Below, piece by piece: positions 21,051-32,912 of a stretch of 64,000 bases of DNA. Both the position numbers and the translations under genes were made by a program. Under the pieces are notes generated by a model. The model saw nothing but the letters and a program-made list of their open reading frames with translations. It searched no databases and was not told where the DNA came from. Origin of the DNA: Lunularia cruciata (lineage: Eukaryota > Streptophyta > Marchantiopsida > Lunulariales > Lunulariaceae); assembly GCA_948567375.1 (NCBI GenBank), contig OX419762.1, positions 58,980,841 through 59,044,840 of the forward strand. The letters are read 5' to 3'. How positions within the stretch are numbered: position 1 is the stretch's first letter; each line of letters begins with the position of its first letter.

Positions 21051-21115
21051 AGTCCTCACCTCATGTAGAGTCTAGAGAATCTACAAAGTCCTCATCCCTA
21101 GGTACTTTCCAATAG
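20756..21115 (+). CDS. Hypothetical ORF across the tandem repeat
   Basis: 119 codons, open through both long repeat copies. The protein therefore repeats MSExxHQCxEIAKGIKxALP-LATLLPPYK with a His/Cys-rich block. No family is recognised. A repeat unit near 133 bp is not a multiple of 3, yet both copies read in the same frame, so small indels keep the register. It may be a chance ORF: no promoter or splice evidence is visible. Confidence 0.25.
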   Translation: MQGNCHLSCYHLHVMSECPHQCKEIAKGIKDALPLATLLPPYKHPYMHASFSCHHVHAMSEYLHQCMEIAKGIKGALPLATLLPPYKPPYMQAYENLAKSSPHVESRESTKSSSLGTFQ

Positions 21116-21545
21116 CTCCATAGTAATAACAAAATCCTTCATATAAAATATCTCTTGAATGCTATACCCCTCAACCATCAATTCTCTCTCTTTCATAAGC
21201 CTATCCAACTCATCAACTCTATCACCAATAAGGCAGTCCACATTGGCAACTTTATGTCAATGTGCTCTCTCCCTCTACTTTCTTTCTCCCTAACTACACT
21301 AACTAAGTATGCTAACATTCTATGAATGGTACTTTCCTTGGTAGATAAGTGCATCTCCCGCTTGACTAGTCTTGTCTATCTTTCAATAAGAATATGATCA
21401 TCCAGCTTCATTTTCTCCTCCCTCTCCCCTAGTCTACTCTCCCAAGTCCTCATCTAAACTCATACTATGTTAGTCGTAAAAAAAATTTGCTCTTCTCTAT
21501 CAACAAGGTGTTCCTCTAGAGGTTTATACCTATGAGTCTCTCTAG
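21110..21545 (-). pseudogene. Coiled-coil coding remnant
   Basis: Reading the minus strand from 21545 gives heptad-like, charged sequence in nearly one frame: KPLEEHLVDREEQI, MRTWESRLGEREEKMKLDD, TRLVKREMHLSTKEST and VVREKESRGREHI. About three stops interrupt it. The character (acidic/basic coiled coil, minus strand, next to TE debris) recalls the F/G proteins at 53.9-64.0 kb. No identity is claimed. It may be continuous with the ORF remnant at 1090-1566 across the element A insertion. Confidence 0.4.
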
Positions 21546-22838
21546 GTAGAGTAGGGGATTCAAATTTCAAGGGAGCACTATAATGGGGTAAGTGAGCATG
21601 GGATCCACTCAGCAACCAATGCTTGATGGTAGGCAATAGTAGCTAGATTGGAAGAGTTACCAACTAGACCTACCTTTGAGCAATCTTGGTTCCCACCTAG
21701 AGTCGTCCTATTGGATAACCAAAGGGGGATTTTCTGTTTGGTGGGACCTTCAAGTAGTGTAGCATCGAGAGTGCTCTCATGGGGAGAATTAGAAGAGAGG
21801 TGGTCTCATAGGAAGAATGATGATAGATACACAAAATCTACTCATGATCATGATCAAGTCTATGAACCTAGCTCAAGCCAAGACTATCAAGATTTTGGTA
21901 TTAATTTAATTCTATCAACTTCATCCAAGCTCAAATCAAAATCATGTCCATGGAATATTAAATCAATATTCAAAGTCTTTCATGATCCACTATAAATACA
22001 CAAATAAATAAATATGTTTTGTGATATAGATATATATTGCTCCATTCAAGTCACTCACTCTTGTAATCATCATGGTCATTTGGTGCCTCCTCTCCTTCAT
22101 CTTCACACTCAATGCCATAAACCTCCTTGGTCTCTTGTAGACCATATACAAGCTCTTCCTCACCCACCATACCTCTCTCCATGAACAAGTGTGTAAGGAC
22201 CTGCCCAGTCTGAGTCGCACAAAAGCATCTTTTCCTAGTTGTTGAAGGTACTTATGAACTACAACTAGTTATGCCTCAATAGAAAATAAAATAAGCTCTG
22301 CCCAATCATAGAATATAGAGGTAGAGTGCTCTATCTTGCTCTTCAATATTAAAATGACATTCCCATGTACTACTTGGGATGCTTAGAGGGAATGAGAATA
22401 GAACACAACATCTGAAACAAAGGCTTGAATGCAAGGTATGCACAATGTCATGCTAAATATCTCTTGGCAGTGTGGTCTCTAAGAGGAGCCCAATTGTCAA
22501 CCATATGGTGGGATTGTCTTTCTCCTTGGAGTGCTCCTCCTAGGCAAACAAAAAGCCTTATGTACCAGCTCATTATTGAGAACAAACTCTCATCATCTAC
22601 TACTCCCACTATGAGTATCCTTGTTCCATGTTTGGGAATATTTTGTACACAAAGCAACTTGCACATCATAACACAAGAATTTGTTGAGCCAAACTTAACT
22701 TTCTTTGCATATTCTCACCCATATGCTTACAATTTGCTGCACGAGATGGTCAACCAGCAAACCCTAAAGATATTTCAAAAAATGTAGTTAGTAGAAAAAG
22801 TGTTTTACATGAGTTCATGTTCCATGTTCCTTCATCAT
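21546..22838. other. Unassigned, scattered short ORFs
   Basis: A 115-codon plus-strand ORF (21648-21995) and a 73-codon minus-strand ORF (22669-22448, containing QNIPKHGTRILIVGVVDD) are open but match nothing I recognise. No LTR ends or repeats were seen. Confidence 0.3.
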
Positions 22839-23213
22839 TCACTCAGCTACACAAACCACATGGCCGCAAAAACCATTATGCTTTGCCAACCACCCAATGG
22901 ATGGTTTGCATGGCCAGATGTTTGCACATGTGCTTTTGCAAGTTTTGCATGAAGCAAGAAGCAAAATTGTAAAATCAAAGACAAAATTTTGATAAATAAA
23001 TACATGGGGCCGGGGATACACCATCTCAAGAGTGATTTTCAATTCCAATGCATCCAAATCAATTTCTTGTATTTGCTTTCTTGCTTCCTTGATTGGTGTT
23101 CTATCTATCCACCACCATTTCACATAGGGCATGCAATCAATTAGGATATTGAATTTCACCAACCAAGATGCTTCAATTGTTTCTCTTCTACTTTGCCTTT
23201 CATCCTCAACCAC
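22839..23213 (-). CDS. Hypothetical 124-residue ORF
   Basis: Open minus-strand frame starting MVEDERQSRRETIEASWLVK, with PYVKWWWIDRTPIKEARKQI and a later Cys-rich end (CKTCKSTCANIWPCK). No recognised family. Codons up to about residue 75 look protein-like, and the remainder is hydrophobic and Cys-rich. It could be a fragment of an unclassified TE ORF. Confidence 0.25.
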   Translation of the reverse strand: MVEDERQSRRETIEASWLVKFNILIDCMPYVKWWWIDRTPIKEARKQIQEIDLDALELKITLEMVYPRPHVFIYQNFVFDFTILLLASCKTCKSTCANIWPCKPSIGWLAKHNGFCGHVVCVAE

Positions 23214-24890
23214 TAATTTCTCTTATCTTTGCATTGCCATGTGTTTCTATTTTTGGTTTGTTCTCATAATTTTGGTTTTCTCTCTAATTCTTGGTTTCTC
23301 TTTTCTTTAGTTTTTGCAGGTTTTCTTCTACTCCACTTCTAAGTTGTCTCTTCCTTCTACTCTCCTTTCCTATTTTTATATTCTCCACCACCAACCACCT
23401 CCTATGGATTGCAAATGTTGAATGTTGCAGATCAAATGCTTGAACTGAATTTCAAAAACTGAATCCTAACCTACTGATTTATACCTATCTCATTCCTATA
23501 TTTCAAACATGCAAATCTTCCAATCTGTAAAACACACAAACATATCCTTTAGAGTTCCATTGATCAATGTGCAAACCTTGAGAAAAACTGAGGGAGTGTT
23601 CCTTCTCTTGTCTCAATTTTGCTTCAGTACTTGCTAGAGTCTCCGGAGGGTGAAGTTACTTGGAAGTGGGAGTGCCTTGGGAAGGTGAAATATCAAGATG
23701 GGAGTGTGATTGTTTTGGTGAGGAGGGTGAAGAGTCCAGCTCAAACTTGGTGGATGAAGAGTCACACTCCAACCTTGAAATAGACTCTCAAACTAAAAGC
23801 CTTTAGTTTGAAGAATCCTCAAACCCTCAGACAAACTAAGGGGTTAAGAATGGTTTGTCCTTGCATTCTTAACCCCCTAACCAAGTAATACACTATAATC
23901 TGAATAAAATTAAATACAAAAATTCCTTTAACCAAGCATATTAACAAAGTAATGCAAGCACTAGTTAACTAAAGAAATCAAGAAATCAATGCAAGCACAT
24001 GAGGGAATACAAAATGTTCCCTTAACAAAGCAAATCAACAAATTAGATGCACCAAGAAAAAGATCAACAAAGTGGATGCACTGAGGAAAAGATTGAGCAA
24101 AAGATTATATGTTAAAGCAGATGCAATCAGCTTATATAGTATATAAGTAATACAAGTGTGAAAACATTTCACTTGGTCTTATAACTCACACATTATTGAT
24201 CACTCACTATTTTCTACATGGGACATGCTTTTAATATTGTCTACATGGGACAAGATCTCCTGCAAGCTTGGAACCATACTCATGAGGCTCATGATGCTCC
24301 TAATTTTTTGAGGTTTTCCCTACTTTCTCTAACTTTCTTGTTGCTTTTTGAAACCTTTTGGACTTAGCACTCCTTTCTTTGATTCTCAACTTCTCCACCT
24401 TGGCAAGTCTCTTTTTTTTCTTGGAATTCAAATAATTTTCTCTATTTCACTTTGCATTCTCAACTTCTCCATCTTAGTAAGTCTTTGAGATTCAATTTTG
24501 CAAGCTTGCATTTCTCCCTAGATTCAAAAGTTTTTGTTCTCAATTTTATAACATATGAGAAATAATGTGTAAATGCAGCCAATATGGATGAGGCAAGAGT
24601 CTTCACTCAAGAGATTTTTCTTCTCTTCCTAGATTCACTCTCTTGCCCAACTTTATTATTCTCTCTATTGAGCTACCCTTCTTTTTCTTGATCTCCTTCA
24701 ATGGCTTGCGGGTTTACACATGGTGGAGATTGATACTCTAGATTTGGATGTGATGGGGTTATGCTCTCCTCCTTATGACTTTGTTTATGTCCATCCTCCT
24801 ATTCAGTTCTACTCTCTTTGTGCATGTGCTTAGTTCTGCTCTCCTCCTGAAAGTGCTCAAGTTTAAGGTCTCAAGAGTATGGTACATCAA
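23214..24890. other. No gene seen; one strong hairpin
   Basis: AT-rich, with T/C-rich text at 23260-23380 and repeated 'caacttctccac/at-ctt' phrases near 24390-24480. A perfect 13-bp inverted repeat with an 11-nt loop lies at 23840-23876 (arms GGGGTTAAGAATG and CATTCTTAACCCC). Confidence 0.4.
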
Positions 24891-25690
24891 AAACATACTC
24901 TGATTCTTGTGTGATGAGTTCAAGAAAAGCTAGAGAAGCAATAGAATGCAACCTTTCAGCAAACCTTCTTGATGCATGTGTGGCCTGGACAGTATGATAG
25001 TTCATTGGATGCACTTGGATTCACATGTGACTTGGGAAGAAGAGTCTTCCGCCAAAATCATATCAATATCATCTCTACAAAATCATCCTCTACTCCTAGA
25101 ATTACAAGAGCAGGTAGAGAAATATATTCTCTACTACTTAACAACCTATCCATTGTTTCATAGTGCAGATAGATATTTTTAAGCTTGTCCTCAATATTTT
25201 CAATCCTTGTCTTTGCTCCTTTTCTATCAAGGATCTCTTGTGCATTCATCTTTTCAATTCTAAGCTAATTTGTATGATGCCATATAACAGGCCCACTTCT
25301 TGGTTAATCTCTTTCCATTCATCAATTCAAGAAAGCCTATTCCAAAATTATGTGGCCATGTAGTTGAAGGTGGTACTCTTATGGACGAGCTTCTTACATG
25401 TGCTTCCATGGATCTGCTTGAAATGGTCTGGATTTTCAAGATAATCAATAAGCTGACTATAATGGATGTGAAACCATTCTAAATCTATCATCATTTAACC
25501 CTAAAGGAAGTATCATGGATTGTGATAATAATGGCCCCATGGAGACTCTTTTTGCCTGCCCAAAAGGTCTTAAAGATAACTCCATGTTAAGAAGATCTTG
25601 GAATTTGCATGGTGGTGGGACAACAAGAGTAGTAGCTCTAGTTGAATCTGAAGTGCTTATAGATTTTCCCAAAGCTACAAGTGTTCTAGA
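24890..25690 (-). pseudogene. Unknown ORF remnant
   Basis: Minus-strand open stretches 25672-25457, 25448-25260 and 25249-25058 read in order with short breaks. Visible text includes PPPCKFQDLLNMELSLRPFG, MILPLGLNDDRF, QLIDYLENPDHFKQIHGS (in a frame near 25400-25460) and KNIYLHYETMDRLLSSREY. The text is protein-like and collinear, which suggests a decayed exon or TE ORF of about 250 residues. Family not recognised. Confidence 0.35.
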
Positions 25691-28600
25691 TTGAGAAAGA
25701 GTTGTAGAGGGAGAAAGAAGTAATTGGTGAGAGAATCAATGATAGTGCTAACCACTTCACTACAATCATCGGGAGGTGAAGGGCTACATATAACTCTTTG
25801 ACAATTCAAACGGTAAATGGTCAAGAGATTGAAGCTTTTATGAAACTATGTTCTTAGATAACACTTCTTCTCAAGAGATTCAAGAGAGTGAGAGATTGGC
25901 ATTGTAAAAACATTTCTAGAGGAGGAAGTTGCACATTCCATGGTATTCATACCCAACAACACACCCACCGCATTGCATTCAAGGCCCAACGCCCCAAATT
26001 TACAATATGGCTGCCCAAATTAACTTCCTATGCTCTTAGCCCCCCCCTCCCCACTCCTCCTCCCACACACCCCATTCAATGGGATGCCTTACTTCTAACC
26101 AATTTACATCCTCCATTTTCCCTCATTTTCTATCCATCTTGTCACCTCTCTTCACCTCTCTCTTGTGCTCATTCCATCTCTCTCCTTTGAATCCAAAGTG
26201 CCTCTTTCCCCTCTCCTTCTTACCTTGCACAAGTCTAGTCAAAGAATTTCCTGGCATGCCTATTTACCGCTCTACTCTCTAGCATTTCTTGACTAGAAAC
26301 ACTTGAGCTCCTCTTGATAGAAGGATTTTGATATCAAGATATTCACTCTTTCAAGATACATCCAAGCTCTAAGCTGTCCTCTTATTGAGGACTGTTATGA
26401 TTTTGAGCATTCCCCTTTTGCAAGGCCATGAAAACCCTTTAGCTTGTTTTCATTCTCATCTCTAGAGGACAACTTTGAAAATTCCTTCTCAACAATGCAA
26501 GATTGGGCCCCTTAGCTTGTTTGAAATGGCCATATAAGACCTAAGCTTGTTTTGGCATCTGCCAAGTGGCATTCTCTCTTGGCATAGTACATATAATTAA
26601 TATTAATCCTTTCATCTTGACATGCTCATTGGGCTCAAAACTTTAAAAATCAGGCAAATAGAGTCAATCAAGTAGAAAAGGAAAAAACCCATAGAGCCAT
26701 AAATTTATTTCCATAAATTTCCTTTTTCTTTATCTTTTTTCTTTATACATGAGATCTTGGAAAAGTTTACAAGACCCCATGCTATTCTCATAAACTATCT
26801 TGTAATACCTTTTTTTGAAACACCTTATTTAGTAAAGAAAATATATGGGAGGTCCCATAAAAGTTCACCTGGCATTTGCACACAATACATAAGATTTGTA
26901 TCGGGCATAGCCTATATCTGTAAACCAACTAAGGTGTCTCTTTTCAAGGTCATGCAAATCCTTAAATTTTCTCAAATAATTTGGATTATCTTGGAAAGAT
27001 TCATTAGCCTTCATAAATCAAACTTGAATTGCTTGGACAAATGTCATACATTGAGAATGGTAGAAAATTTGAAGTTCCCAAACAATTGTCATGGATTGCA
27101 ACAATTTTAAATCAGGACTTGATCAATTTTAGCCTCTAGGCTCCAATAGCATAAAATAGCCAGTTTTACAAAAGCCATATTAGATGTTTATGGAGAGAGT
27201 TTCCAATTTGATACTTCTTGACAAAATCAAAAGAAGTTAGATGGGAGAATTCATTAGTGAAATTAGACTTTGATTGTAATGTGAAAAGAAAGCAGAAAAT
27301 TCCTAGTTCAAGAGTGTCAATGGTTTACAATGCCTTACCTTAGTACATGAAACCTACTCCAAATGTAATTGGAAAAATGCATATGCTTTCACATTGCATA
27401 TGCTTCAAGGACAATGTGGAGGAATGGTTAAGAAAGGGTGGGTAGATTTGTCTTGGGAGTGGGACATGGGGGAATGGAGTAAAGAGGATGAGGTGGATAA
27501 CATCTTTTTTTAAATGGTTGAGTCTTGTCTCCAAAAGAAGTATTTGAAGGGTAGAATGAAAATGTCATGCAGTATGAAGTTGTATATAAATTCTTATTTG
27601 TGTTGGATTCATTTGCTTTCAAATAGTTGGTGAAGATGGATATATGCTCCTTCACAGCTTTATTGCATTTACTTAAAGTACATGTTGTCTTTAAAAGGTG
27701 GAAGGAAGCTAGAAGATACTAAACACATATTGCTCCAAGTTACATTAGCATTATATTGGGTAGGACATAACAAAAATGGAGCTTTGTAGCTAGAGGAAAG
27801 AATTTATTGAGAATTAGTGCAGTCTACTACCAAGTTTACTCAAAGAGAAATCATTGCTATTCTATCCCTAATGAGGAAGGAAGTGTGATGGCTTGGAATT
27901 GAGAAGAGTGCAAGAATTTCATGTGTGTTTGGAAGGAAAGGATTTCCAAGGTGTAAGATTAGTGGATGGTATTTTTTCCCCTATCTCAATGGCCCACTAT
28001 TGACAAAGAAGTATGCTTCATCAAAGCGGGCACTTACTCTATAAATGGTCAGGTGGTCTATGGTGACAAGCAGTGGATTATTCTCTTTGCTACAAGTAAA
28101 AGATCTCCCCACATAAATTGACATAGAATCCATGGTAAGTGTAAAGTTTGTTTGTTGAGTAGCGAGTCCATCTAGTGGCTAATGAAATTGGTTGCATTGC
28201 ATACAAATGCTTGAAACATGTCATGATATGACGTTTGGAAATGTCCAAGATATGGTCCAACCTAAATCACCAAGGCCCATGTTCATCCTTTGATAGCAAT
28301 CAATATTTAATTGGTGATGTTGGATATATGCAAATGAGTCATTTACTCCCTTTGTTTAAACAAGCTAACACTCAAGAGAGGAAGGACTTTAACCGGTTTG
28401 TGTGTTGAACAAGGTCCCTTATTGAACATTACATTGGTATATTGAAATCACATTTACATTCTTTAAGGGAATTGAGGGTCTAATTAAATAATAGAGAATG
28501 CAATTCCTACCTCCTTTGTTGGATTTCTATTTGTGTTATATTACACAACTTTTTGATTGATAGATGTGATCTTTGGGATGATGATGAGAAGGAGTTAGGA

Positions 28601-29340
28601 AGAGATGAATCAGAAAACATTCACTTTGTGGATGGAGGTGGTGGGAGAACTTGCAAGATGGAGGTAAGTGTTGGGAGCACTCAAGGTATCAAGGAGAAAA
28701 CTAGGTATTCAGTTGTAGAAACGTGCCTTGTATTGAGTCGATCATTGAGTGGATTTTTATAAAAAACTATAAATAAAATAAAGCATGATTTTTTTGTTTC
28801 CTAGGTCAATTTATATAGAAATGCAATCAGTTTTCTTGTTCAGAAAAGGTGCCTCAAGCTTTTCTCATTACATGACGGAGTCTCTTTTTTTTCTTTTTTC
28901 TTTTTTAGCTCAAGTTTGCTAGTTTGTGGAGGAAGTTGCTTATGTATTGGGTGGAGTTTTCCAAAACCAAAATCTTGTCTCTTGAGAGGATTTGTGGCTT
29001 TGTACATTTTTAATTGGTTTTGCTTGTTTAAGAATAGATTTTCTCAATGTAAAATTGTGGAATTGGTTGTGGGGATGTGTTGCTATCAAATCTAGGTGTT
29101 TATTCAATTTACTTCTATGAAATTGGGTAAAATTGAACATAGATGAATTACTTCCTTTCATTCCTTGTTTCATTCATCCAAACTCAATAGACTATTGAGT
29201 ATGCATTTTGTAGAGGATTGATACAACCTACTGCATTAATTTGTCATGAATAGAGGTTTCAAGTGGATATTTGATAGCAATTAATTTAGTGGCATGAATG
29301 ATAAGGCATTGTTCATTTAACATATTGAATTAAATAGTAG
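25691..29340. other. No supported gene
   Basis: Short ORFs on both strands (for example 26757-27110 plus, 117 codons) show no recognisable motif. A C-rich stretch at 26040-26090 (CCCCCCCTCCCC-type) and two 'ccttagcttgttt' phrases near 26440-26530 were noticed. No LTR termini seen. Confidence 0.35.
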
Positions 29341-29350
29341 CAATAGCTAT

Positions 29351-29470
29351 ATATATCATAGAGAGAATTCAAAGAAATTAGATAGAAATTATAGATATGA
29401 AAATCAAAGCCAATTTATGTATCATAAAGAGAATCTACTAATTTAGATAGCAATTATAGATGTGCAAACC
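29351..29470. repeat. Short tandem repeat, about 66-bp unit, 2 copies
   Basis: 'tatcatagagagaatt' near 29356 and 'tatcataaagagaatc' near 29420 each lead into 'ttagatagMaattatagat'. The copies are diverged. Confidence 0.6.
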
Positions 29471-29636
29471 AGAGCTAGTAATATAGGACTAAGTCCTTGG
29501 AAAATAGTGCACCTTTTTGGGAAAAATGGTGTCATGGATGAGGTGAGGGTTTATTTATATGAGAAATGCATATATTTATTGTATTACCTTAGAAACCTTC
29601 TTGATTTGAGAAACCAAGATTCTCCTTTTGATGATT

Positions 29637-29830
29637 AGAGAATTTTGATTATGAGAGAATAAAATCTTCCAAACACTAGAAGCATTTTGTTAGGAGAATG
29701 AGATTCCTTGCATTAGAAGTAGTTCAAAGAGAATTTTGATGATGATAGAATAAGATATTTCCTACATGAGAATAATTTTGTCAAGAGAATGAGATTCATT
29801 GTGTTGGAAGCATTAGAACATTTTGAAGGT
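29637..29830. repeat. Diverged tandem repeat, about 92-bp unit
   Basis: 'agagaattttgattatgaga' near 29637 and 'agagaattttgatgatgata' near 29729, each followed by 'gagaatgagattc'. A degenerate lead-in to the purine-rich block. Confidence 0.55.
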
Positions 29831-29909
29831 AAAATGTGATTTTCCCTACATTAGAAGTTAGACTTTCCCATGAGCATTTTTGAATTAGAGAATGTGCTTT
29901 CTTTGGGAA

Positions 29910-30910
29910 ATTTCACTAGAGAAAAATCAGTAAGGAGTTGAAAACTAAATGCAAAGAGGAAATTCTAAAATCACATAAAGAGAACAAGAGCCCATGAGAA
30001 TAATAGAAGAGGAAAAAAAGATTACGAGAGAGAAGGGGAGAAAAATAACTTAAGAATGTTTGGAAGCAGTGCAAGAAGGGAGAAAAGTCTAAAAAAATTT
30101 GAGAGAATTGTGAGGAAGTAGATTGTGGGAGAGGAGGAGAGTAAAAGACATTAAGAATGTTTGGGAAGAAGCACAAGAGGGAAGAAAAAAAATTTAGAAT
30201 TTTTGGAAAGAATGGCAAGGAAGAGAGAAGTAGAGGCCAAGAGAATCACACATGGGAGATTTTAAAATTGCAAAGGGGTAAAAGGGAAAAGAAGATTTTA
30301 GGAGAATTGCCAAAGTGGTGAAGAAGAGAGAAATTAAAAAATAGCAAAACAGGAAAAGAAGAAGTTTAGAATTGAGAAGAATTGTAGAAGGAGAGAAGGA
30401 GTTCCTAGAGTTCACAAGAAGGATTTTGACGTATTTCTTCTCCAATTGTAGGAGGGAGAAGAAGAAGTTTAGAATGTTAGGAGTGAATTGTAAGAAAAGA
30501 GAAGAAGAGAGAAGCCTTGTAGAAAAAGGGAAGTCAAAAATTTTAGAGTTTTAGTGGAATTGCAAAAGGGGAAAAGAAGGGACCAATAGGAGGGAGAAGA
30601 AAGTTTAAGAAAACCAAAAAAAGGGGCATTTTAGAATTGTAGAAGAGAAAAGAAGTGCCTTATATCACAAAAAGGAGGTTTATATAGAATCATAGAAGCA
30701 AAGAGAAGTGCCTTTCAGAATTGCAGAAAATGGATTCCAAAATCGTAGAAAGGGATATCAAAATCAAAAAGGTAAGTGAAAATTCAAAATCACATAAGAA
30801 GAAAAGAAGTGCCAATAGCATTGTAGAAGGAGGAGAATTGTAGAGAAGAAGAGAGAGGGGGAGAATAAGGAAGTTGAATTGCATAAGGGAAGAATAAGAG
30901 AGAAGAAGAA
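29910..30910. repeat. 1-kb purine-rich (GA) region with degenerate repeats
   Basis: The plus strand is dominated by A and G for about 1 kb, with recurring 'ttgTAgaaggagagaagaag', 'aagaatgtttgg' and 'gaattgcaaaaggggaaaag' phrases at irregular spacing of 40-80 bp. The complementary strand appears open for up to 100 codons only because it is a pyrimidine tract. Such tracts can form triplex DNA. No gene is implied. Confidence 0.75.
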
Positions 30911-31149
30911 CCCAATATCATAATGGCAGATGTTTGTGATTATCAAAGATGTTGGGACTCCCTTATCATAGAGTGCATCAACAAAGGTCATTTGTGGGTT
31001 GAATTCCATGAACTTTGTAATAACATAACCAAAATTAAATGGCCATGATTTGAAAACAACAAATTAGAGCTACCATAGGGGGAATTCGGGAGTGTGATTT
31101 AGATTCATATAACTTGAAGGGCACACTTGGGTTACCATACCCATGTCCT

Positions 31150-31262
31150 CATGTAAGTTTCCTTTGAAATTTTGTTGTTTTTTTTTGTTTTGTTTTGTTT
31201 TGAATTGGATTTGTTTTTTTTTGTGCTGAATTGAATTTTAATTTTTTTTAATTGTTTACATT
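31150..31262. repeat. T-rich tract
   Basis: About 110 bp composed almost only of T with scattered G (ttttgttttg repeats) and then TA. Low-complexity sequence separating the purine block from the AAGCAAATCC field. Confidence 0.7.
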
Positions 31263-31289
31263 TAGAGAGCAACCATTGAAGAACCCTAA

Positions 31290-31730
31290 ACCCAAGGCCA
31301 AAGAAAACCTAACTGGATCCATGACCAAATCTATCAAATTCCAAGCAAATCCATCTTGAAACAAGTAAAGCCATCTAGCCCCAAGCAAATCCAACAAGAA
31401 TCAGTGTTGAACCAGCCACCAATTGAGCAAATCCAACCTTGTATCCATGTGGAACCAACCGCCACCTAAGAGAAGCAATTTTGCAAGGCAAAGCAAAATT
31501 GGCCATCTGCTAGGACCAAGCAAACCCATTTAAATAGCAAGCTGATCCAAAATCCATGCAAGCAAAGCAAGTTGAAACCCAAGTGGATCCAAAAAAGCAC
31601 AAGTAAATCTATATTTTGTAAGCGAAGTCAATTTTCTCTATGAGCAAACCCATCATATCCCAAGCAAATTTATCTCATTTGTAACCAAATCCATATTTTT
31701 ACAAGCAAACCCAATTCATTCTTTGATAAT
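31290..31730. repeat. Dispersed AAGCAAATCCA-type repeat field
   Basis: Variants of 'aagcaaatccat' recur at least ten times in about 440 bp (for example near 31341, 31382, 31670 and 31705), usually with 'ccatc', 'cca' or 'tcc' in between. The same word recurs at 33270-33310, 33430-33450 and 33830-33890. Confidence 0.65.
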
Positions 31731-31789
31731 GTGGGCAAGTTTTGGATGTATCTCAAGTAACTACATGTATAGATTTTGTCTAGATAAGA

Positions 31790-32358
31790 GCTAGGATAAG
31801 ATAACCCACACCAACTTTGTTCATGGTACACCTTTCACACTTTTGCTTGGTAACATCAGGCATGCATTCACTTTAGGCATGAAAACCACCATGAAGAGGA
31901 GATATGTACCACATGGGTTGATTTTTGATTGGTTTCCATTAGAGATTTACTACAAAGGAGTATCTAGCAAGGCAATGTATCTATCTGACATAGAGATCCT
32001 TCTTCTAGATTCTTAGTTCACTCATTATCCCTACAAGGAGACCAAAGATGGTCCACAAGCATTCCATACTCCATTTGATAACAAAGCTGACAAATGTAAA
32101 TGAGAACTATGATTGTGCAAACTTATGTTACCAAGAGTTGAGGTAGAGATATGGTATTTTCAAAAACAACTTAGACATCCAAATGAAGGAAATTTCAAGA
32201 TGAGCTTTGCCAATCAATTTCTGACTCATTTATTTTTGGAGAGCGGTCTCTTGGGTGACAATGAGTGTTCATACCAACAGGAAGATAAGGTGTACTCTTA
32301 TAGGTTAGAGGAGAGTGAGCATGAACATCAAGAAAAACCAAAGGTTGAAGGTGATTGA
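31790..32358 (+). pseudogene. Unknown ORF remnant 1
   Basis: The plus strand reads continuously apart from about three stops: VHGTPFTLLLGNIRHAFTLG, MKRRYVPHGLIFDWFPLEIY, SSKAMYLSDIEILLLDS and YPYKETKDGPQAFHTPFDNK. After a break at 32103 it gives the 81-codon ORF 32113-32358 (LPRVEVEIWYFQKQLRHPNE, ending in the acidic EESEHEHQEKPKVEGD). About 190 residues in all. I do not recognise the family. It is probably a TE or gene-fragment ORF. Confidence 0.45.
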
Positions 32359-32539
32359 TGCTTTGTTCTTCATTGTTTGGATATATACTTCTTTGTAATA
32401 AAAATATAGTAACTCTTTCTACATTTCAAGTCTTGCATGGTGTACTCTCATATTTCATTTTGAAAATTCTAACTAAAGTCTTGCATGGTGTACATAGGTA
32501 ATTCTAATGATATTACTTCCTCTATACCTCCTTTGTAGG

Positions 32540-32912
32540 AACCTCTCCCTTTGATCCTCCCCTACCAATCCTTCCTCCTAGCATTGAGCTTTTAGAGGTT
32601 CCTGTCCTTTCCTATGATCCTCCCTTATTGGTCTTTCTTCTTGGCCCTCTTCTTGAGGGAGAGCCTTTACACAATCCCCTCCCATATGTAATTCTTATAG
32701 ATTTAGATAAGGAGCCTATTGGAGAGAGATCAGCACTAGACAGGTAGATATAGCACAAAGGGAACTTGCTTCATTATATAGACAGTGTACGCTTGGAGAG
32801 CATGATAAGTATTTTATAGCTCCCAAGAAGACTTGGGCAGAGTGCTTAGTTAAGTTGGATACGCTTGTGGTTGAGAGAGAGGCCAAGGCAAATGAGGTGG
32901 ATTCTATAGAGT
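32540..32912 (+). pseudogene. Unknown ORF remnant 2
   Basis: Plus-strand text rich in Pro/Leu (PLPILPPSIELLEVPVLSYD, LLVFLLGPLLEGEPLHNPLP) up to about 32745, then a one-base frame change into VDIAQRELASLYRQCTLGEH, KYFIAPKKTWAECLVKLDTL and VVEREAKANEVDSIE. It may be the downstream part of the same gene as 31790-32358. An 'AG' preceding 'GAACCTCTCCC' near 32539 could be an old splice acceptor, but this is speculation. Confidence 0.4.

Noticed and set aside
29916..30445. Minus-strand ORFs of 83-100 codons, Phe/Leu/Ser-rich
   Set aside because: They exist only because the plus strand is purine-rich. The residues follow the pyrimidine tract, with no domain or start context.
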